DNA of 64,000 bases from Gremmenia infestans. Its lineage: Eukaryota > Ascomycota > Leotiomycetes > Helotiales > Hamatocanthoscyphaceae. Each line of letters begins with the position of its first letter. Within the stretch, counting starts at the first letter, position 1. Shown here one piece after another: positions 23,760 to 38,214 of this stretch. The translations under genes were made by a program, and so were the position numbers. The notes under the pieces were generated by a model. The model worked only from the letters and a program-made list of their open reading frames with translations, searched no databases and was not told where the DNA came from. The stretch is taken from NCBI GenBank assembly GCA_032629725.1, contig JAFEVB010000019.1:62001-126000 (forward strand), given 5' to 3'.

Positions 23760-24440
23760 TATCTTAAGCTAAGATGTTTACTAAGCTAGATATCCGCTAG
23801 GCTTTCTACTATATTTAAATAGACCTAGACTCTAAAGAACTTACTATATTCTAAACTAGATACGGATTATATAAGTATAAAGTAATACCTTTTAGGCTAA
23901 CTAATAGGCCTACTATATACTAGTAATATATAAATAATATACTATTAGACTTACTTAATATATTTTATACTATCTATATAAATAATATTATTATCTATTC
24001 TAAGAACCCCGCTAACTATAAGAAGTATATTAAGCAAGTTCTAGACCGCCTATAAGCTGCTAGCTTATAAGATAATATTAATAAAAGCAAATTTTATATT
24101 ATTATAATAAAGTATCTTAGGTTTATTATATCTACTAATAGGATCTAAGTAGACCCTATTAAGATATCTGTAATTACTAGCTAGAAAAAGCTAAAGACTA
24201 TAAAAGGAATCTAAGCTTTCCTAGAATTTTATAACTTCTACTAGCAATTTATAAAAGACTATAAGTATATAGTATAGACACTTACTTTAGCTACCTAAAA
24301 GGATTTGCTTTTTAATTTTAATAACAAATATAAGCAGACGTTTAGTAGTCTAAAAAAGGTATTAACTTTAGCCTTTATATTAGAATACTTCTAGTTTAAT
24401 AAGCTTTATATACTAGAAACTAATATGTTTAATAAAGTAG
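23760..24440 (+). pseudogene. C1 gypsy reverse transcriptase / RNase H remnant
   Basis: Frame with stops that still reads D-I-R near 23790, L-T-N near 23900 and Y-I-N-N-I-I-I-Y-S near 23970-24000, the mutated active-site box of Ty3/gypsy reverse transcriptase. RNase H-like text begins near 24418. Both catalytic Asp codons of the box read Asn, as expected from G-to-A change. Endpoints are approximate. Confidence 0.8.
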
Positions 24441-26477
24441 TTACTATAGTATTTTTAGAACTAGATCTAAGAGATAACACCTAGAAACCTATAGTATTTA
24501 TATTTAAAACTATAGTCTTAATAGAATATAACTATCTGATTTATAATAAGAAAATGCTTACTATTATATAAGCTTTTAAAGTATAATAACTTAAGTTGCT
24601 TAATTAAAATAATAAGATAAAAGTCTACTCTAACTACCGCTTCTTAGAATACTTTATAAATACTAAGCAACTATCCGCATATTAGGCTAAATAGATAAAG
24701 TACTTTTTCTAATTTAACTTTAAAATTGCATTTTAAGCAAAAAAGAAAAATAAGAAAGCAGATATCTTAACTTGCTAAGAAAAGAATATTTAGATATAAG
24801 AAGCTATAATAAAAAAAGCTTATAATTAGGCTTTGCTATAGCTTTACTAGATTAGCTCTAAGGTAATATAAGATATATAGCTAGCCCTAATCGCAGCCAA
24901 CTTAGTCCTATTAGTAGATTAGATTTTATAGAAAAACTAAAACTATAAAAGCCTATAGGATCTATATAAAAAAGCAAGTATAAAAAACTATCTAGTATAA
25001 AACCTAACTAAAGGTCTTTTAACTTAAGAAAGAAAACTAGTAGTATCTAATACTATATAGAATTAAGCTTTTATCTATATAGCACTTATCTAAAAGACCT
25101 ACTCCTAGGTATTAACAGCTTATCTTAGATAGAACAAAATAATCTAAGCGCTCTAAGCTTAGTACTATTAGTATAAGCTAGAGAAAAACATCGTATAGTA
25201 TATATAAAACTGCTATAACTATAGAAAGTATTATATTCTTAAGAATAAAACACCTAGACTACTCTAACCTCTAGCTATTTTATAATAATCTTAATAATAT
25301 ATTATTATAGATTTTAAAGAATTCTTTTCTATAAAAAATAGATTTAATATAATTATTATATTTATAGATTAATTAGGTAAAAAGCTAGTCTTAATCCTTT
25401 ACTATAAAATAATTAATACTAAATAAACTATTAAAATCTTTATATAATATATCTACTAAATATAAAGTCCGCTAAACTTAATTATATTAGACTAAAAACT
25501 ATAGTTTATATTTTAATTCTAGGATAAATTCTACTATATTCTAAGAATTAAACTAAAGCTATCTACTACTAACTATATATAGATAGATAAATAAACTAAA
25601 ATCGTAAACTAGTATATTAACTAATAGCTTTACTTTTTTATTAACTACTATTAAGATAATTAGAATAAAGTAATACTAATAGTAGATTTCGTATAAGCTG
25701 TACTTCTATATAAAGCTATAGAATAAGTACTAATACTTACTAAAATAAGCTATAAGCTAAGAATATTATTTAACTAGACTCTATTTTAACCTTTAGAATT
25801 AGTATAAAAGAAGCTTAATTAAGATAAAGCTTAAATAGTACTTAAACGAATCTATAATAGTTAGAAAGTCGCCTATAAGAATATAGCTTATATATAAGAC
25901 TAATACTTAATCTAGATAAATAAATACTAGTAGAAAATCAACTTTAGTATTAGTAATAAGGTTTAGGTTATTATAAAATACTAGAAGTTGCTTTAACTTA
26001 GTAAAAAGTTAATAGAATAAGCTGCTAGATTTTTTATAATTTTAGAAAAATATAATAATATATTTTAACTAGACTTACTAGCTTTAATAAAGGTTTACTT
26101 AGTTTTTAATACTAATAAGCTCTAGAAGAACCTAGATAACCTACTTTTAGAATAGTAGAATAAAAAGCTACTACTACTAGAAGTAAATAAAAACTATAAA
26201 TAGAAAGTCGAGAAGATACTAGATATATGCTTAGTTAATAGTAGACTAAAATACTAAGTTAAATAAACTAGATTCGATATAGACTTAAATAAATACTCTT
26301 TATTAGACTTTCGAAATATATCTATAGCTCTTTAGAAATTCTATAAATAATACCTTTATAAGTCTAAACTACTAAAAAACTAAGATATTAGCTTAAGATA
26401 ATATAAAAAGACGATTTTCTAAAGGAAAAAAGTAATAATAATAGACCTATAGATAGGTCTTATAGAAAAAGAGATAG

Positions 26478-26722
26478 TATTATAAAACTAGTTATATAAT
26501 CTATTATATAATATTAGTATATTAGTATAGCACTAGCCTTTTACTTAACTAGCTATCTAATTACTAGCTACTTTTTTCTAGCTACTATACTAGTTAGCTA
26601 AGCGTATATATATTCGCTTCTATTAACTATATTCTAAACTCTCTTTTTTTCTCTTTAGCTTAGAATTATATTTAATTCGATTTTATATTAAGCTATATCT
26701 TTAAGAATTCGTAATTATAATA
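26478..26722 (+). repeat. 3' LTR of C1, fully RIP-mutated
   Basis: 245 bp, starting TATTATAAAACTAGTTA. It aligns with the 5' LTR of C1, essentially all differences being C-to-T or G-to-A, plus one single-base indel in the run of T and C. Followed by target copy ATAAA. Confidence 0.9.
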
Positions 26723-29700
26723 ATAAAAATATAAAATATATCTATTTATACTATTAGAATAAATATCTTAGTATAGTTTTTTTTATACTTTTAAGTAAAA
26801 CTATATATTATAAGTTAAGCTTTAAAGTACTTAATTTTATTATTAATAGTTTTTTTTATATTAAATATCTATTTTATAGAAACTAGATTTACTTTTTCTA
26901 GAAAGTATAAACTTTTTCTAAGTGCTATTCTAAATTAAAGTTTTAATCTTTTTCTATATTACTATATTTTATTCTTTTATATATTTATTTTTTATTACTT
27001 TCTTATATATATAAGAGATATAAATCCTTTATTTAACTAAAGTAAGTAATATAGTTTTAGGTAAATAGTTATATATTTTATAAAGTAGTATATAGAATAT
27101 CTAAAAGATCTTCTCTTTTTTTTTACTTCTATTAATAGTTAGTAATAAGATAATAATAAAGTATTTCTTAATCTTAGATAATTCTTTTATATCTAAGTAG
27201 TTTAATAATTCTAGAAGTAATAATATAACTATAATATAAACTTTTTTAGCTATTCTTTTTTTACTATCTTCTTTTAAAGTCTTTTCTTTTTCTAGTTTAA
27301 AAGAAAAAGTAGAGCAGTTTAGCTTAATCTTTTTTAAGTTTCTTATTTATAGATTTTACTTTATCTTTTTAAGATCTACTTATAGATAGCTTTATAATAG
27401 TTTTAAAAGAGTTCTTTTTAAGATTAATTTTACTTTCTAAGATAGTTTTAGAAAGATTACTTTCTTAGATTTCTATATTAACTAAGATAGTCTTAGAAAG
27501 CTTAACTTGCTCTATAGAGTTTTCTAGGATTATTAGAAAGATCTAGTTAGTGCTTAATAAATAGTATTACTACTATTAGCTTAAAAGGTTTTCTAAGGTT
27601 TCTATTTTATAAGCTTCTTAGCTAGTTAGCTTTATAGTTTATAATTAAGTAGATTTAGAGATATTTTTTATTCTATAACTCTACTTAGTAGGTTTTATAG
27701 CTAAAGTTCTAAGTTTTTCCTTTTTACTAACTTATAAAAAATAATAAAGCTTAATCTTTATATATAATTAAGATTAGTAAAATAGAACTAGTACTACTTA
27801 TTAGTTTTACTACTATAGCTTAAAAATACTACCTTTTACTTTCTATTTATCTACTTATTATATAGCTAAGTAGCTAGAATAGTCTTTAGGTCTATATATA
27901 TAAAATATTAGCATCTTTTATACTTTTAGATAGTTAGAGATTTATTTAATATCTATATATACTTTTTCTAGAATATTCTTTTATTTGCAATTTTAGATCC
28001 TTTAGATAACTAGTTTTTAATATATATATTAGTCTCTACTATAAAATATTAGAATTCTAATAGTAGTTTAAAGCTTTTTATTATTATTCTTATTATATTT
28101 TTAGTTATCTAAATTACTCTTTTAGTAGATCTATTTTAATATAATAATATAATAGTTATATATTTTATAGAAATACTATTTTCTTTTTTCTATCTATTTA
28201 TAGTATTTTTTAGTTCTAAAGTATTATTTAATTTATATATAATTACTTTCTACTTTCTTTTTTATTTTTATTTTTTCTTTTATTTCTAAAGTCTTTAAAA
28301 TTACTTTATCTTTTAACTTTAATAGAATTATCTAGATCTTTTAGGTAAAGTTATTAATAATCTATAAGAAATACTTAAAATCTTAGATTAACTTTATAAA
28401 AGGTTTTATAATATTAATTAATATAAGTACTAAAGATTTAAACTTATAAATAGCTAGTATTTTATTTATTATCTTTTATATCTTACTAATTTAATATACT
28501 TTATAGATTCTTTAATAAGTGTAGAAATCTTAATTGCTTTTACTTTAATTATAACTTTATATAAATATTAGAGAAACTTAATATTATAGTAATTAAAATA
28601 CTTATATATAAGTTAAAAGTATTATTATATTCTTTAATATATTATATTTTTCTAACTTATCTAAGTTCTAGATGCTTTTAAAGTTAAGGTTAGGGTTTAT
28701 CTTTAGTAATAACTTTAGCTATCTTATACTTATTTAACTTTAATATTTCTTTTTTAACTTATATAATCTAAAATAGAAAGCACTTCTTTAATAGCCTTTT
28801 AAATAAGTAAGATTTATTAGTTATATATAATAATATACTTAAATTAATAAACTATATATAGAGTACTTACTTAAGATTATCTTTTTCTACTTCTTAGTAA
28901 TTACTATAACTTTTTTTTTATAGTTATTAGATAAAAAGTTTATAGAAGTTATATTAAAGTTTAAGTTACTTTTACTTTTAAAGTTAGCTTTTAGAAATCT
29001 ATAGTTTTTTTTAACTTAAAGTTCTTATTATTTTATTTACTATAAAAGAATTTATAATAAAATAAACTTTTATAGTTAGATAACTTCTAGTAGAATCTTT
29101 TTTTTTAAAGTAGCTTTAAAGCTTATTTTTAGAACTTTAGAAAAAATAAGTACTTTAGTACTATATACTTTTCTTTATAAATATAATATTTAGAACTATT
29201 TTTATTAGATAAGTTCTAAGATTAGTAGTAAGAATATTTAAATTTCCTTTATATAGCTAGTTTATACTTAGTATTAGTAGTAGTAAGCTTTTTCTTTTTT
29301 TTCTAAAAATACTTTAATCTAGTTATTAATTAGTATTATTATTATAGCTAAAATATTAACTATTACTTTATAGCTAGATAGTAAAGTGCTATAAAGTAGA
29401 AAAAAAAAGTATTATTAAAATACTAATCTTTTACTTTTAGGTTAATAAAGATAATTTTATAGCAGATCTCTTTTAGCTTATTAAAACTATTAATTACTAT
29501 AAGTTTTAATATCTATTTAAAGTTATAAAGCTTTTTTATAAACTTTTTTATAATAATCTTATTTAATTAAATATATTTTATCTTAAGATATTTTTAAAGC
29601 TTCTTTACTATCTTATATTTATTTAAAAGACTTTAGTTATTATTACTAAGCTTTTAAAAAAAGTAGAACTTAATAGTTTTTTTATCTTTTTTATATTTTA

Positions 29701-30642
29701 CTTTTTTCTTAATATTAAAGTAAATTAGTATAGTAATTAGTATTATTAAAAATAAAAAGACTTTAGATAAACTTAGAATATTATTAAGTAATAAGTTTTT
29801 TAATATATTTATAACTTTAGAAATATCTTCTATAGTTATATATTTTATATATTTATAAATACTTTTATTAATAATATACTTAATTACTTTTCTTTAAAGC
29901 TTAGTTCTAAGTAGTTAGAACTACTTTTTATAATTCTTTTTTATTAAAACTAGTATTTTCTATAACTTATTTTCTATTATTATATTAGTTCTTTTTATAA
30001 TAGTTTTTATAAAAAGAATATTTATAAAAAGAGAGTCTTATATATTAGGTTTTTCTAGATAGTACAGAAAAGATATATAGCTAAAGTAAATAAATATAAT
30101 ATTAAAAAAATTTAAAAAATATATAAAGAAAATTAAAATAAAAGTATAAAGCAAGTTATAGTAGCTTGCTTTTTATTATATATTATTTATATATAAAAAG
30201 AGTATAAAGTAAGTTATAGTAGCTTACTTTTATTATTTATATTAAATTTATATATAAGAAAGGTTTTTATAAAGTTATACTTTCTTAGAGCTAAGAAACT
30301 CTATTTCTCTTATCTCTTTCTTTTACTCTCTTAAAGCTTAAGAAATAACTTATTTTTTTTTATTAATTCTTAATTAATAGACTATATAATATCTTTTTAC
30401 TATAAACTTATTATATTATATAGAGTTTAACCTTAGCAGATTACTAATAGCTTTATAACTATTTATTCTTTTTATTTATACTTTATAAATAAAATCTAAA
30501 AGTATTATTCTTTTAAATATTACTTTTTATAAATATATTATATTATCTTTTTAAATATTACTTTTACTATCTATAGACTGCTTTTAAACTTATATAATAG
30601 TAGGATTATTTTAGATAGAAACTAAAAGCTTTTATTTTTATA

Positions 30643-30657
30643 TCTAAGCTTATAACC
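30643..30657 (-). other. Candidate primer-binding site of element B
   Basis: Directly inside the 5' LTR of B, the minus strand reads GGTTATAAGCTTAG. If the RIP changes are ignored this resembles GGTTATGAGCCC, complementary to the anticodon stem-loop of initiator Met tRNA. Copia-type elements are known to use such half-tRNA primers. Assignment rests on position and resemblance only. Confidence 0.5.
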
Positions 30658-30861
30658 TATTAGAACTATATACTTTCTAGAATTATTATCTTTAGAAAGA
30701 TATATAAACTAGATAGAGATATAGTTAAAAAAGTAGATTAAAGAGATTATATTAGCTTAAGAAAGAAAGCTACTATAGAGATAAAAATAAGATTCTTATA
30801 ACTTTATATATATCTGCTAGCAGCTGCGTTATCTAATACTATAAAGACTATATTTCTAATA
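30658..30861 (-). repeat. Right LTR of element B (5' LTR)
   Basis: 204 bp, the same length as the left copy. It keeps slightly more original bases, for example ATCTGCTAGCAGCTGCG near its end. Followed by target copy ATATA. Confidence 0.9.
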
Positions 30862-32520
30862 ATATAGTTATTAAAGCTTTATTTCTATAAGATAACTCTA
30901 AGCAACTATCATTTCTAGGTAGTTAAGAAGCATCTATAAGTAGCTCTATTTATAGATAACTAGTATAATTATATTATTTTTAATTAAAATATTTTTAAAG
31001 TTATTTAGTTTAATATTTATATAATCTATATCTTAAATATAATATAAAAATAGTATATTTATAAGAACTATATAAAAGATAATTTCTTTTATAAGTATTA
31101 GAACTATTACTATCTCTAGTAATATTATTATTTTTTTTCTAAAATAAATTATATAATACTTTACTATATTTATATTAATTTAGATATCTAGAAGAAGCTT
31201 TTAAAAAGCTAGAAACTATAGTTTTTCTACTATAGATATGTTTACTACTTTGCTATCTAGTATAATATCTTAGAAGCTATTTATAAAGTATCTTTTTTCT
31301 AATATAAATATATTAGTAATACTATTATCTAAGTTATTTAAGATAGTCTTCGAAAGCTTTTTAGTAAAAAAAATATTCTTTTATATTATAATATATATTA
31401 TAAATTAGTCTACTAGAATAGATATTATTTTTATACTATTAATTTATTTATATTTAGTAAAAAATATATTATTATTACTATTAGATTTATTATTATTAGT
31501 TTTAATCTACTAGATATTATAATTCTTTTATACTTAGCTAGAAAACTCTAAAAGTATACTTTTAGATTATTTAATTTTATATTTAATTACTTAAAGTATA
31601 TATATATTTCTATTCTCTCTTTTTTTAAGTGTTTTATAAACTAGTAATTTAACTTCTAATAGATATAATACTTTTTATTAGTTAATATCTACTATTATTA
31701 CTTTTAATTACTAAATTAGAAATAGTCTTAAGTATATAAGCTGCTTTCTAAGCCGCTCTCTAAGCTGTCTCTTAAGTTGCTTTATAATCCGCTTTATAAT
31801 CTACTTTTTAATCTATTTTTATTATAGTATTTATTTCTATTACTATAGCTTTAATTAATATAATTATAGTTAAATTTAATATTACTAAATTAGTACTACT
31901 AGTATTACTTTATAAGCTTTAATTATAATATTATTAATAATATTAATCTTATTACTACTATTTATAATTAAGAATAAGTTCTATAATAGATTATAAAAGA
32001 TAAAATTATAATCTATTTATACTTTTTAATATTTTAATATAATATAATAACTTTATTTTATAGAATCTTTATATCTTAATAATTTAGTAGTATCCTTTTT
32101 TAGATTATTACTAGTCTTAAAAAAAGAGTATTTAGATACTTTAAAAAGTTTTTCCTATCTTATTTTAGCTTTAGTATAATTAATTTAAGAGTGGTTATAT
32201 TCTATTTATTTATATATTACTACTAGCTCTCTTTTATCTTAAATTTAGCTTTTATTTACTTAATAAAAAAGCTAAAATTAAGACTTTTTTCTATAAGAAA
32301 TTTATAGTAAAACGCTATAGTATTATTTTTAAGTATTTAAAAAAAAGCTCTATAGTATAAATAAAGTAGAAAACTTATATTTTAATAGTTCTTATAAAAG
32401 ATTATAAGCTTTATATTTATAATATTATAATATCTTTTTTTATATTATAGCTTATTATTATATAGCTTTATAAGATTAGTAAAATATTTAATAATATTCT
32501 TTTTACTAGCTTATAAACTT

Positions 32521-32768
32521 TATATCACGGGACTGATCACATGACCCATCACGTGACGTCGGCACATCGGCGTGGCACTAGCCTCTCGCTTAACTAGCTA
32601 TTCGATTACTAGCTACCTTTTTCTAGCTATTATACTAGCTAGCTAAGTATATATATATTCGCTTTTATAAACTATATTCTAGACTTTTTTTCTTTCCTCT
32701 TTAGCTTAGAATTATATTTAATTTAATTTTATACTAAGCTATACTTTTAAGGATTTATAATTATAATA
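32521..32768 (+). repeat. 5' LTR of C2, with unmutated head
   Basis: 248 bp, starting TATCACGGGACTGATCAC. It shares with the C1 5' LTR an almost identical CA/TG/CG-containing block including CACGTGACGTCGGCACATC. The remainder is mutated. Confidence 0.9.
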
Positions 32769-35499
32769 TTATTCTAAGCTTTTTAAATAACTAATCTTAA
32801 TAAGAATTTTAAATTAAATATATCTAATATAAATTATAATCTATATATAAAAAAACCTATATTTTAAAATAGTATAAAACTAAACTAATTAACCTTTATA
32901 AATAATTAACTTTATAAACTTAATCTAGTTAAATACTATAGTTAATAAATAAATCCTACTACTACTACACTTTAGCACTACTAGCTTAGTAAACCTAAAA
33001 AGTAAAAATAACACTTGTTTAAATAATAACCGCCTAGTAATATCTAGTAAATAAAAGACTAATAACTTTAATATAGCTAGTTTTAGTAAATCTAAAAAGA
33101 AGTTAATAAGATCTAGATCTAAAGCTAGATGCTTTATCTTTATTATACTAATACGTAGCTCTAATAGATCTAAATATACTATATATATAGCTTAAGAATT
33201 AGAAGCTAATCTTAAAAAAAGTAATTTCTATAACTAGATTTATAAGATAATTATTCTTTATTATAATATCTATACTTAGCTAGTTATAATAGTTACTACT
33301 AATAAAAAACTATAAAACTAAATCTAATAACTTAAGAAAGTTATTACTACTTTATAAATAAACTAAAAAGTATTAAACTAAGAGAATATTAATATTTAAG
33401 ATTATACTAACTAAGTTAAGCTCTAATAAAGAGCTGCTACTAAAGCTACTTTAGTACTAGTATAAATACTCTAGTTTTATAAGCTGCTAGACCTATCTTT
33501 ATTTTTAAGATAAAAGAGAAACTTTCTTACTTTTAAGAATTAGGTTATTTATATTTAAGAAAAGCTTTATAGTAATATAGATTTCTTTCTAAATAATAGC
33601 TTAAAGTTAAACTATATAGTAAGCTATCTTTCTAGTAATACTATTAAGTATATCTTTTTATAACTCTAATTTAATATATTTAGTAAATACTAAACTATTA
33701 AAGAACTACTAGCTTACTTATATAAAATCTATAAAGATTCTAACTAAAAAAATAAAGCCTATCTATCTTTTAGAAACCTATATATAAGAAACTATAATAA
33801 CTTCTATTTTTTCTATATTAACTTTCTCTACCTATCTTTTAAAGCTAAGATTAGCTTAGCTAAACTTTTATATAAATTAAATAATAAGCTTTTTTTTAAT
33901 CTCTAAGTCTAGATACTTTCTAAGTTTCTAAAAAAGCTTTCTTTTAATAATTTTATCTACTACTATATTAATATTAATATCTAGTTATAAGTTATTATAG
34001 GAAAATATAACTATATTAGAAGCTATAATACTTAGATGTTTCTTTTTCTAGTTGCTTCTTAAACCTTTACTAACTAGATAATTATAACTATAATATCTAG
34101 CTTTATTATTACCTTTATCTATATTATATCTACTATTAGTACTAATAGATAATCTTAATATAATAACTTTATAAAACAAATACTTTCTTAATTTAGTATC
34201 TATTTTAAATATAAGAAACTCAAATATCTAGCTTGTAACTATCTATAGAAAAAGCATATTACCTTTATTAAAAAGTTAAAAAACTTAGAAAATAAGAAAC
34301 TTTAGATTAAAAATTCTATCTAGAGATATTTAAGATTAATATATAAGAGTTTAATCTTAGTTAATAGTTAGAAAAGAATATATTTAAGGTTTTATATATA
34401 ATAGCAAATAATAAACTTGAAATTAAAACCTTTTTACTAATTAATACTAGAGTAATAGAATATGTTTTTATTAATAGCATTTTTATAAAATATACTAAAT
34501 AGTTTTATAATACTATCTAATAACCTTTTTCTATACTATATAGAATATGAAGTTATAATAGCATATCTATCTAATAGATTACTTATTTTATTTATCTAAC
34601 TTTATAAATCGCTAGCTAGATCTAATAATAGATTCTTTTCTTTATCTTAAATCTAAAAGGCTATAACTTTATTCTAAGAAAAAAGTAGCTAGCCTACTTT
34701 TATATACTTTTTAATTATATAAATAAATAACTAATATAGAAAAATAAAACTCTTAATAGTAGTTTTTAGAACTATATCTTAATTACTTATATTAGTTTCT
34801 TATAAAATATAATCTTTTTACTATAATACTAGCAGAATGCTAACTATTGCAATTAGCTAATAGAAATTAAAATCTAGAAGTAGAAATAAAAACGAAAATA
34901 ACTCTAAAAACCTATTATACTAAAATAGATCTTAAAATAAGATTTCTTAATTCTAATAACTATTTCTACTAAGAAGATAACTATTAACTTCTATTATATT
35001 AAAGCCTCTACTATAAACCTATATCTAAAGTATTAAGATTATAAAGTCTACTAAACTAGTCTTTATAAGATTAATAAGATTCTAGAAAAATAATAAAATA
35101 ATTTACTTACTTAAAAAAAAAGTAAGATAGAAAAATAATAAACTAAAAGAAAGCTTTCTATATAGTACTATAACTACCTAGACGTATTTTTTAAAGATGC
35201 TTTCTATCTATAAGAAATAGAACTATAAGATTAAGATAAAGCTAAGCTAAACTCTTAGATATAACTTTTTCTACTAATAATTAACTTATAAACTTAAGAT
35301 TACTAGATAATATATTATTAATAACTTAGATAAAAGATTTATTAAAGCTAGTTAAGCTCTTTTCGCTACGTCTATTCTATTTATTAAAAAGTCTAATAGT
35401 AGCCTTTAATTCTATATAGACTATTAGTATCTAAATAGTATTATATAAAAAAACTATTACCTTTTACTACTTATTAAGAAAACTCTCTAATAGTTATCT

Positions 35500-36180
35500 T
35501 AAGCTAAGATGTTTACTAAGCTAGATATCCGCTAAGCTTTCTACTATATCTAAATAAATCTAGATTCTAAAGAACTTATTATATTTTAAACTAGATATAG
35601 ATTATATAAGTATAAAGTAATACTTTTTAGACTAACTAATAAGCTAGCTATATACTAGTAGTATATAAATAATATACTACTAGACTTACTTAATATATTC
35701 TATACTATTTATATAAATAATATTATTATCTATTCTAAGAACTCTACTAACTATAAGAAGTATATTAAGCAAGTTCTAGACTATTTACAAGCTGCTAGCC
35801 TATAGAGTAATATTAATAAAAGCAAATTTTATATTACTATAACTAAGTATCTTAAGTTTATTATATCTATTAATAGAATCCAAGTAGATTCTACTAAGAT
35901 ATCTATAATTACTAGCTAGAAAAAGCCTAAGACTATAAAAAGAATCTAAGCTTTTCTAAGATTCTATAACTTCTACTAGCAATTTATAAAAAACTATAGA
36001 TATATAATATAGACTTTTATCTTAGCTACCTAAAAGGATCTGCTTTTTAACTTTAATAATAAATGCAAGCAGACGTTTAATAGTCTAAAGAAAGTACTAA
36101 TCTTAGCTTTTATATTAGAATATTTCTAGTTTAATAAGCTTTATATACTTAAAACAGACATGTCTAATAAAGTAGTTGCT
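35500..36180 (+). pseudogene. C2 gypsy reverse transcriptase / RNase H remnant
   Basis: Counterpart of the C1 remnant, with D-I-R near 35525, Y-I-N-N-I-I-I-Y-S near 35710-35740 and an E-T-D-M-S-N-K-like RNase H start near 36155. That start keeps one Asp that C1 has lost. Stops interrupt the frame. Endpoints are approximate. Confidence 0.78.
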
Positions 36181-38214
36181 ATAGTGTTTTTAGAACTAGA
36201 TCTAAAGAATAATACCTAGAAACCTATAGTATTTATATCTAAGACTATAGCTTTAGTAAAATATAACTATCTAATTTATAATAAGAAAATACTTACTATT
36301 ATATAAGCTTTTAAAATATAGTAATTTAAGTTACTTAGTTAAAATAATAAAGTAAAAGTTTACTCTAACTACTATTTCTTAAAGTACTTTATAAATACTA
36401 AACAACTATCTATATAATAAGCTAGATAGGTAGAATATCTTTTATAATTTAATTTTAAAATTATATTTTAAGTAGAAAAGAAAAACAAGAAAGCTAATAT
36501 CTTAACTTACTAAGAAAAAAATATATAAATATAAGAAGCTATAATAAAGAAAGCCTAAAATTAAGCTCTACTATAGCTTTACTAAATTAGCTTTAAGATA
36601 ATATAGAATATATAGCTAGCTCTAATAGTAGCTAACTTGATTCTATTAGTTAATTAGATCTTATAGAAAAACCGGAACTATTAGAGCTTATAGAATCTAT
36701 ATAAAAAGGTAAGTATAAAGAACTATCTAGTATAGAACCTAACTAAAGATCTTTTAACTTAAGAAAGAAAACTAGTAGTATCTAATATTATATAAAATAG
36801 AACTTCTATTTATATAGCACTTATCTAAAAGGCCTACTTCTAGATATTAATAGCTTACTTTAGATAAAATAAGATAATTTAAGCGCTCTAGACCTAGTAC
36901 TACTAGTATAAACTAGAGAAAGATATTATATAGTATATATAAAACTACTATAACTACTAAAGATATTATATCTCTAAAGATAAAACATCTAGACTACTTT
37001 AACCTCTAGTATTTCTATAATAACCTTAGTAATATATTACTATAGATTTTAAAAAGTTCTTTTTTATAAAAAATAGATTTAATATAATTATTATATTTAT
37101 AGATTAATTAGATAAAAGGCTAGTTTTAATCCTTTACTATAAAATAATTAATAGTAAGTAGACTATTAAGATCTTTATATAATATATATACTAGATATAA
37201 AGTCTATTAAACTTAATTATATTAAACTAAAAACTATAGTTTATATTTTAATTTTAAGATAAGTTCTATTATATTCTAAGAATTAAGCTAAAGCTATCTA
37301 CTACTAACTATATATAGATAAATAGATAAACTGAAATTATAAACTAGTATATTAACTAATAGCTCCGCCCTTTTATTAACTATTACTAAGATAATTAAAA
37401 TAAAGTAATATTTATAATAGATTTTATATAAGCTACGCTTTTATATAAAACTATAGAATAAGTACTAATACTTACTAAAATAAGCTATAAACTAAGAATC
37501 TTATTTAACTAGACTTTATCTTAATCTCTAAGATTAGTATAAAAGAAGCTTAATTAGAATAAAGCTTAAATAATACTTAAATAGATCTATAATAGTTAGA
37601 AAGTTGCCTGTAAGAATATAGCTTATATATAGAACTATTACTTAATCTAAACAAATAAATACTAATAGAAGATTAACTTTAGTATTAGTAATAAAGTTTA
37701 GATTACTATAAAATACTAGAAGTTGCTTTAACTTAATAAAAAGTTAGCGGAATAAGCTGCTAGACTTTTTATAATTTTAGAAAAGTATAGTAATATATTT
37801 TAACTAGACCTACTAGCTTTAATAAAAGTCTATCTAGTCTTTAATACTAATAAGCTCTAGAAGAACCTAAATAACCCACTTTCTAGATAATAAAACAAAG
37901 AACTACTATTACTAGAAGTAAATAGAAACTATAAATAGAAAGTTAAAAAGATATTAAGTATATACTTAGTTAATAGTAGATTAAAATACTAAGTAAAATA
38001 AACCGGATTTAATATAGACTTAGATAAATACTTTCTATTAGACTTCTAAAATATATCTTTAGCTTTCTAGAAGTTCTATAAATAATATTTTTATAAGTCT
38101 AGACTACTAAAGAACTTAGAGTATTAGCTTAAAATAGTATAAAAAGATAAATTTCTAGAAAAGAGAGATAATAATAATAGATCTAAGAATAGGTCTTATA
38201 GAAGAAAAAAGTAG

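Larger units (their letters stand above)
20788..26722 (+). mobile_element. Element C1: Ty3/gypsy retrotransposon nested in B
   Basis: A 5,935 bp element with LTRs at 20788-21033 (246 bp) and 26478-26722 (245 bp), flanked by a perfect duplication ATAAA (20783-20787 and 26723-26727). Coding sense is plus: around 23760-24120 reverse-transcriptase text is readable, including F-T-K-L-D-I-R, then Y-K-V-I-P-F-R-L-T-N, then Y-I-N-N-I-I-I-Y-S, a mutated YIDDILIYS, the gypsy signature. RNase H-like E-T-N-M-F-N-K (family E-T-D-A-S-D) follows near 24418, with integrase-like sequence after it. A purine-rich tract lies directly before the 3' LTR (26463-26477). Most CA/TG is gone, but the first roughly 90 bp of the 5' LTR are unmutated. 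It is the youngest insertion on the left side of the island. Confidence 0.92.
19235..30861 (-). mobile_element. Element B: Ty1/copia retrotransposon nested in A and split by C1
   Basis: Its 204 bp LTRs lie at 19235-19438 and 30658-30861, flanked by ATATA on both sides (19230-19234 and 30862-30866), a perfect 5 bp duplication though in AT-rich sequence. The mutated termini TATTAGAA...TTCTAATA derive simply from TGTTGGAA...TTCCAACA, the classical copia inverted ends. Internal sequence is 19439-20787 plus 26723-30657, about 5.3 kb; the gap is gypsy element C1. Coding sense is minus: L-Y-G-F-K-Q (from the copia LYGLKQ) lies near 20620-20640 and V-Y-I-N-N-I (from VYVDDI) near 20495-20515. Just inside the right LTR the minus strand reads GGTTATAAGCTTAGAT, which looks like a mutated initiator-Met half-tRNA primer site. 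No open frame survives. Confidence 0.87.
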
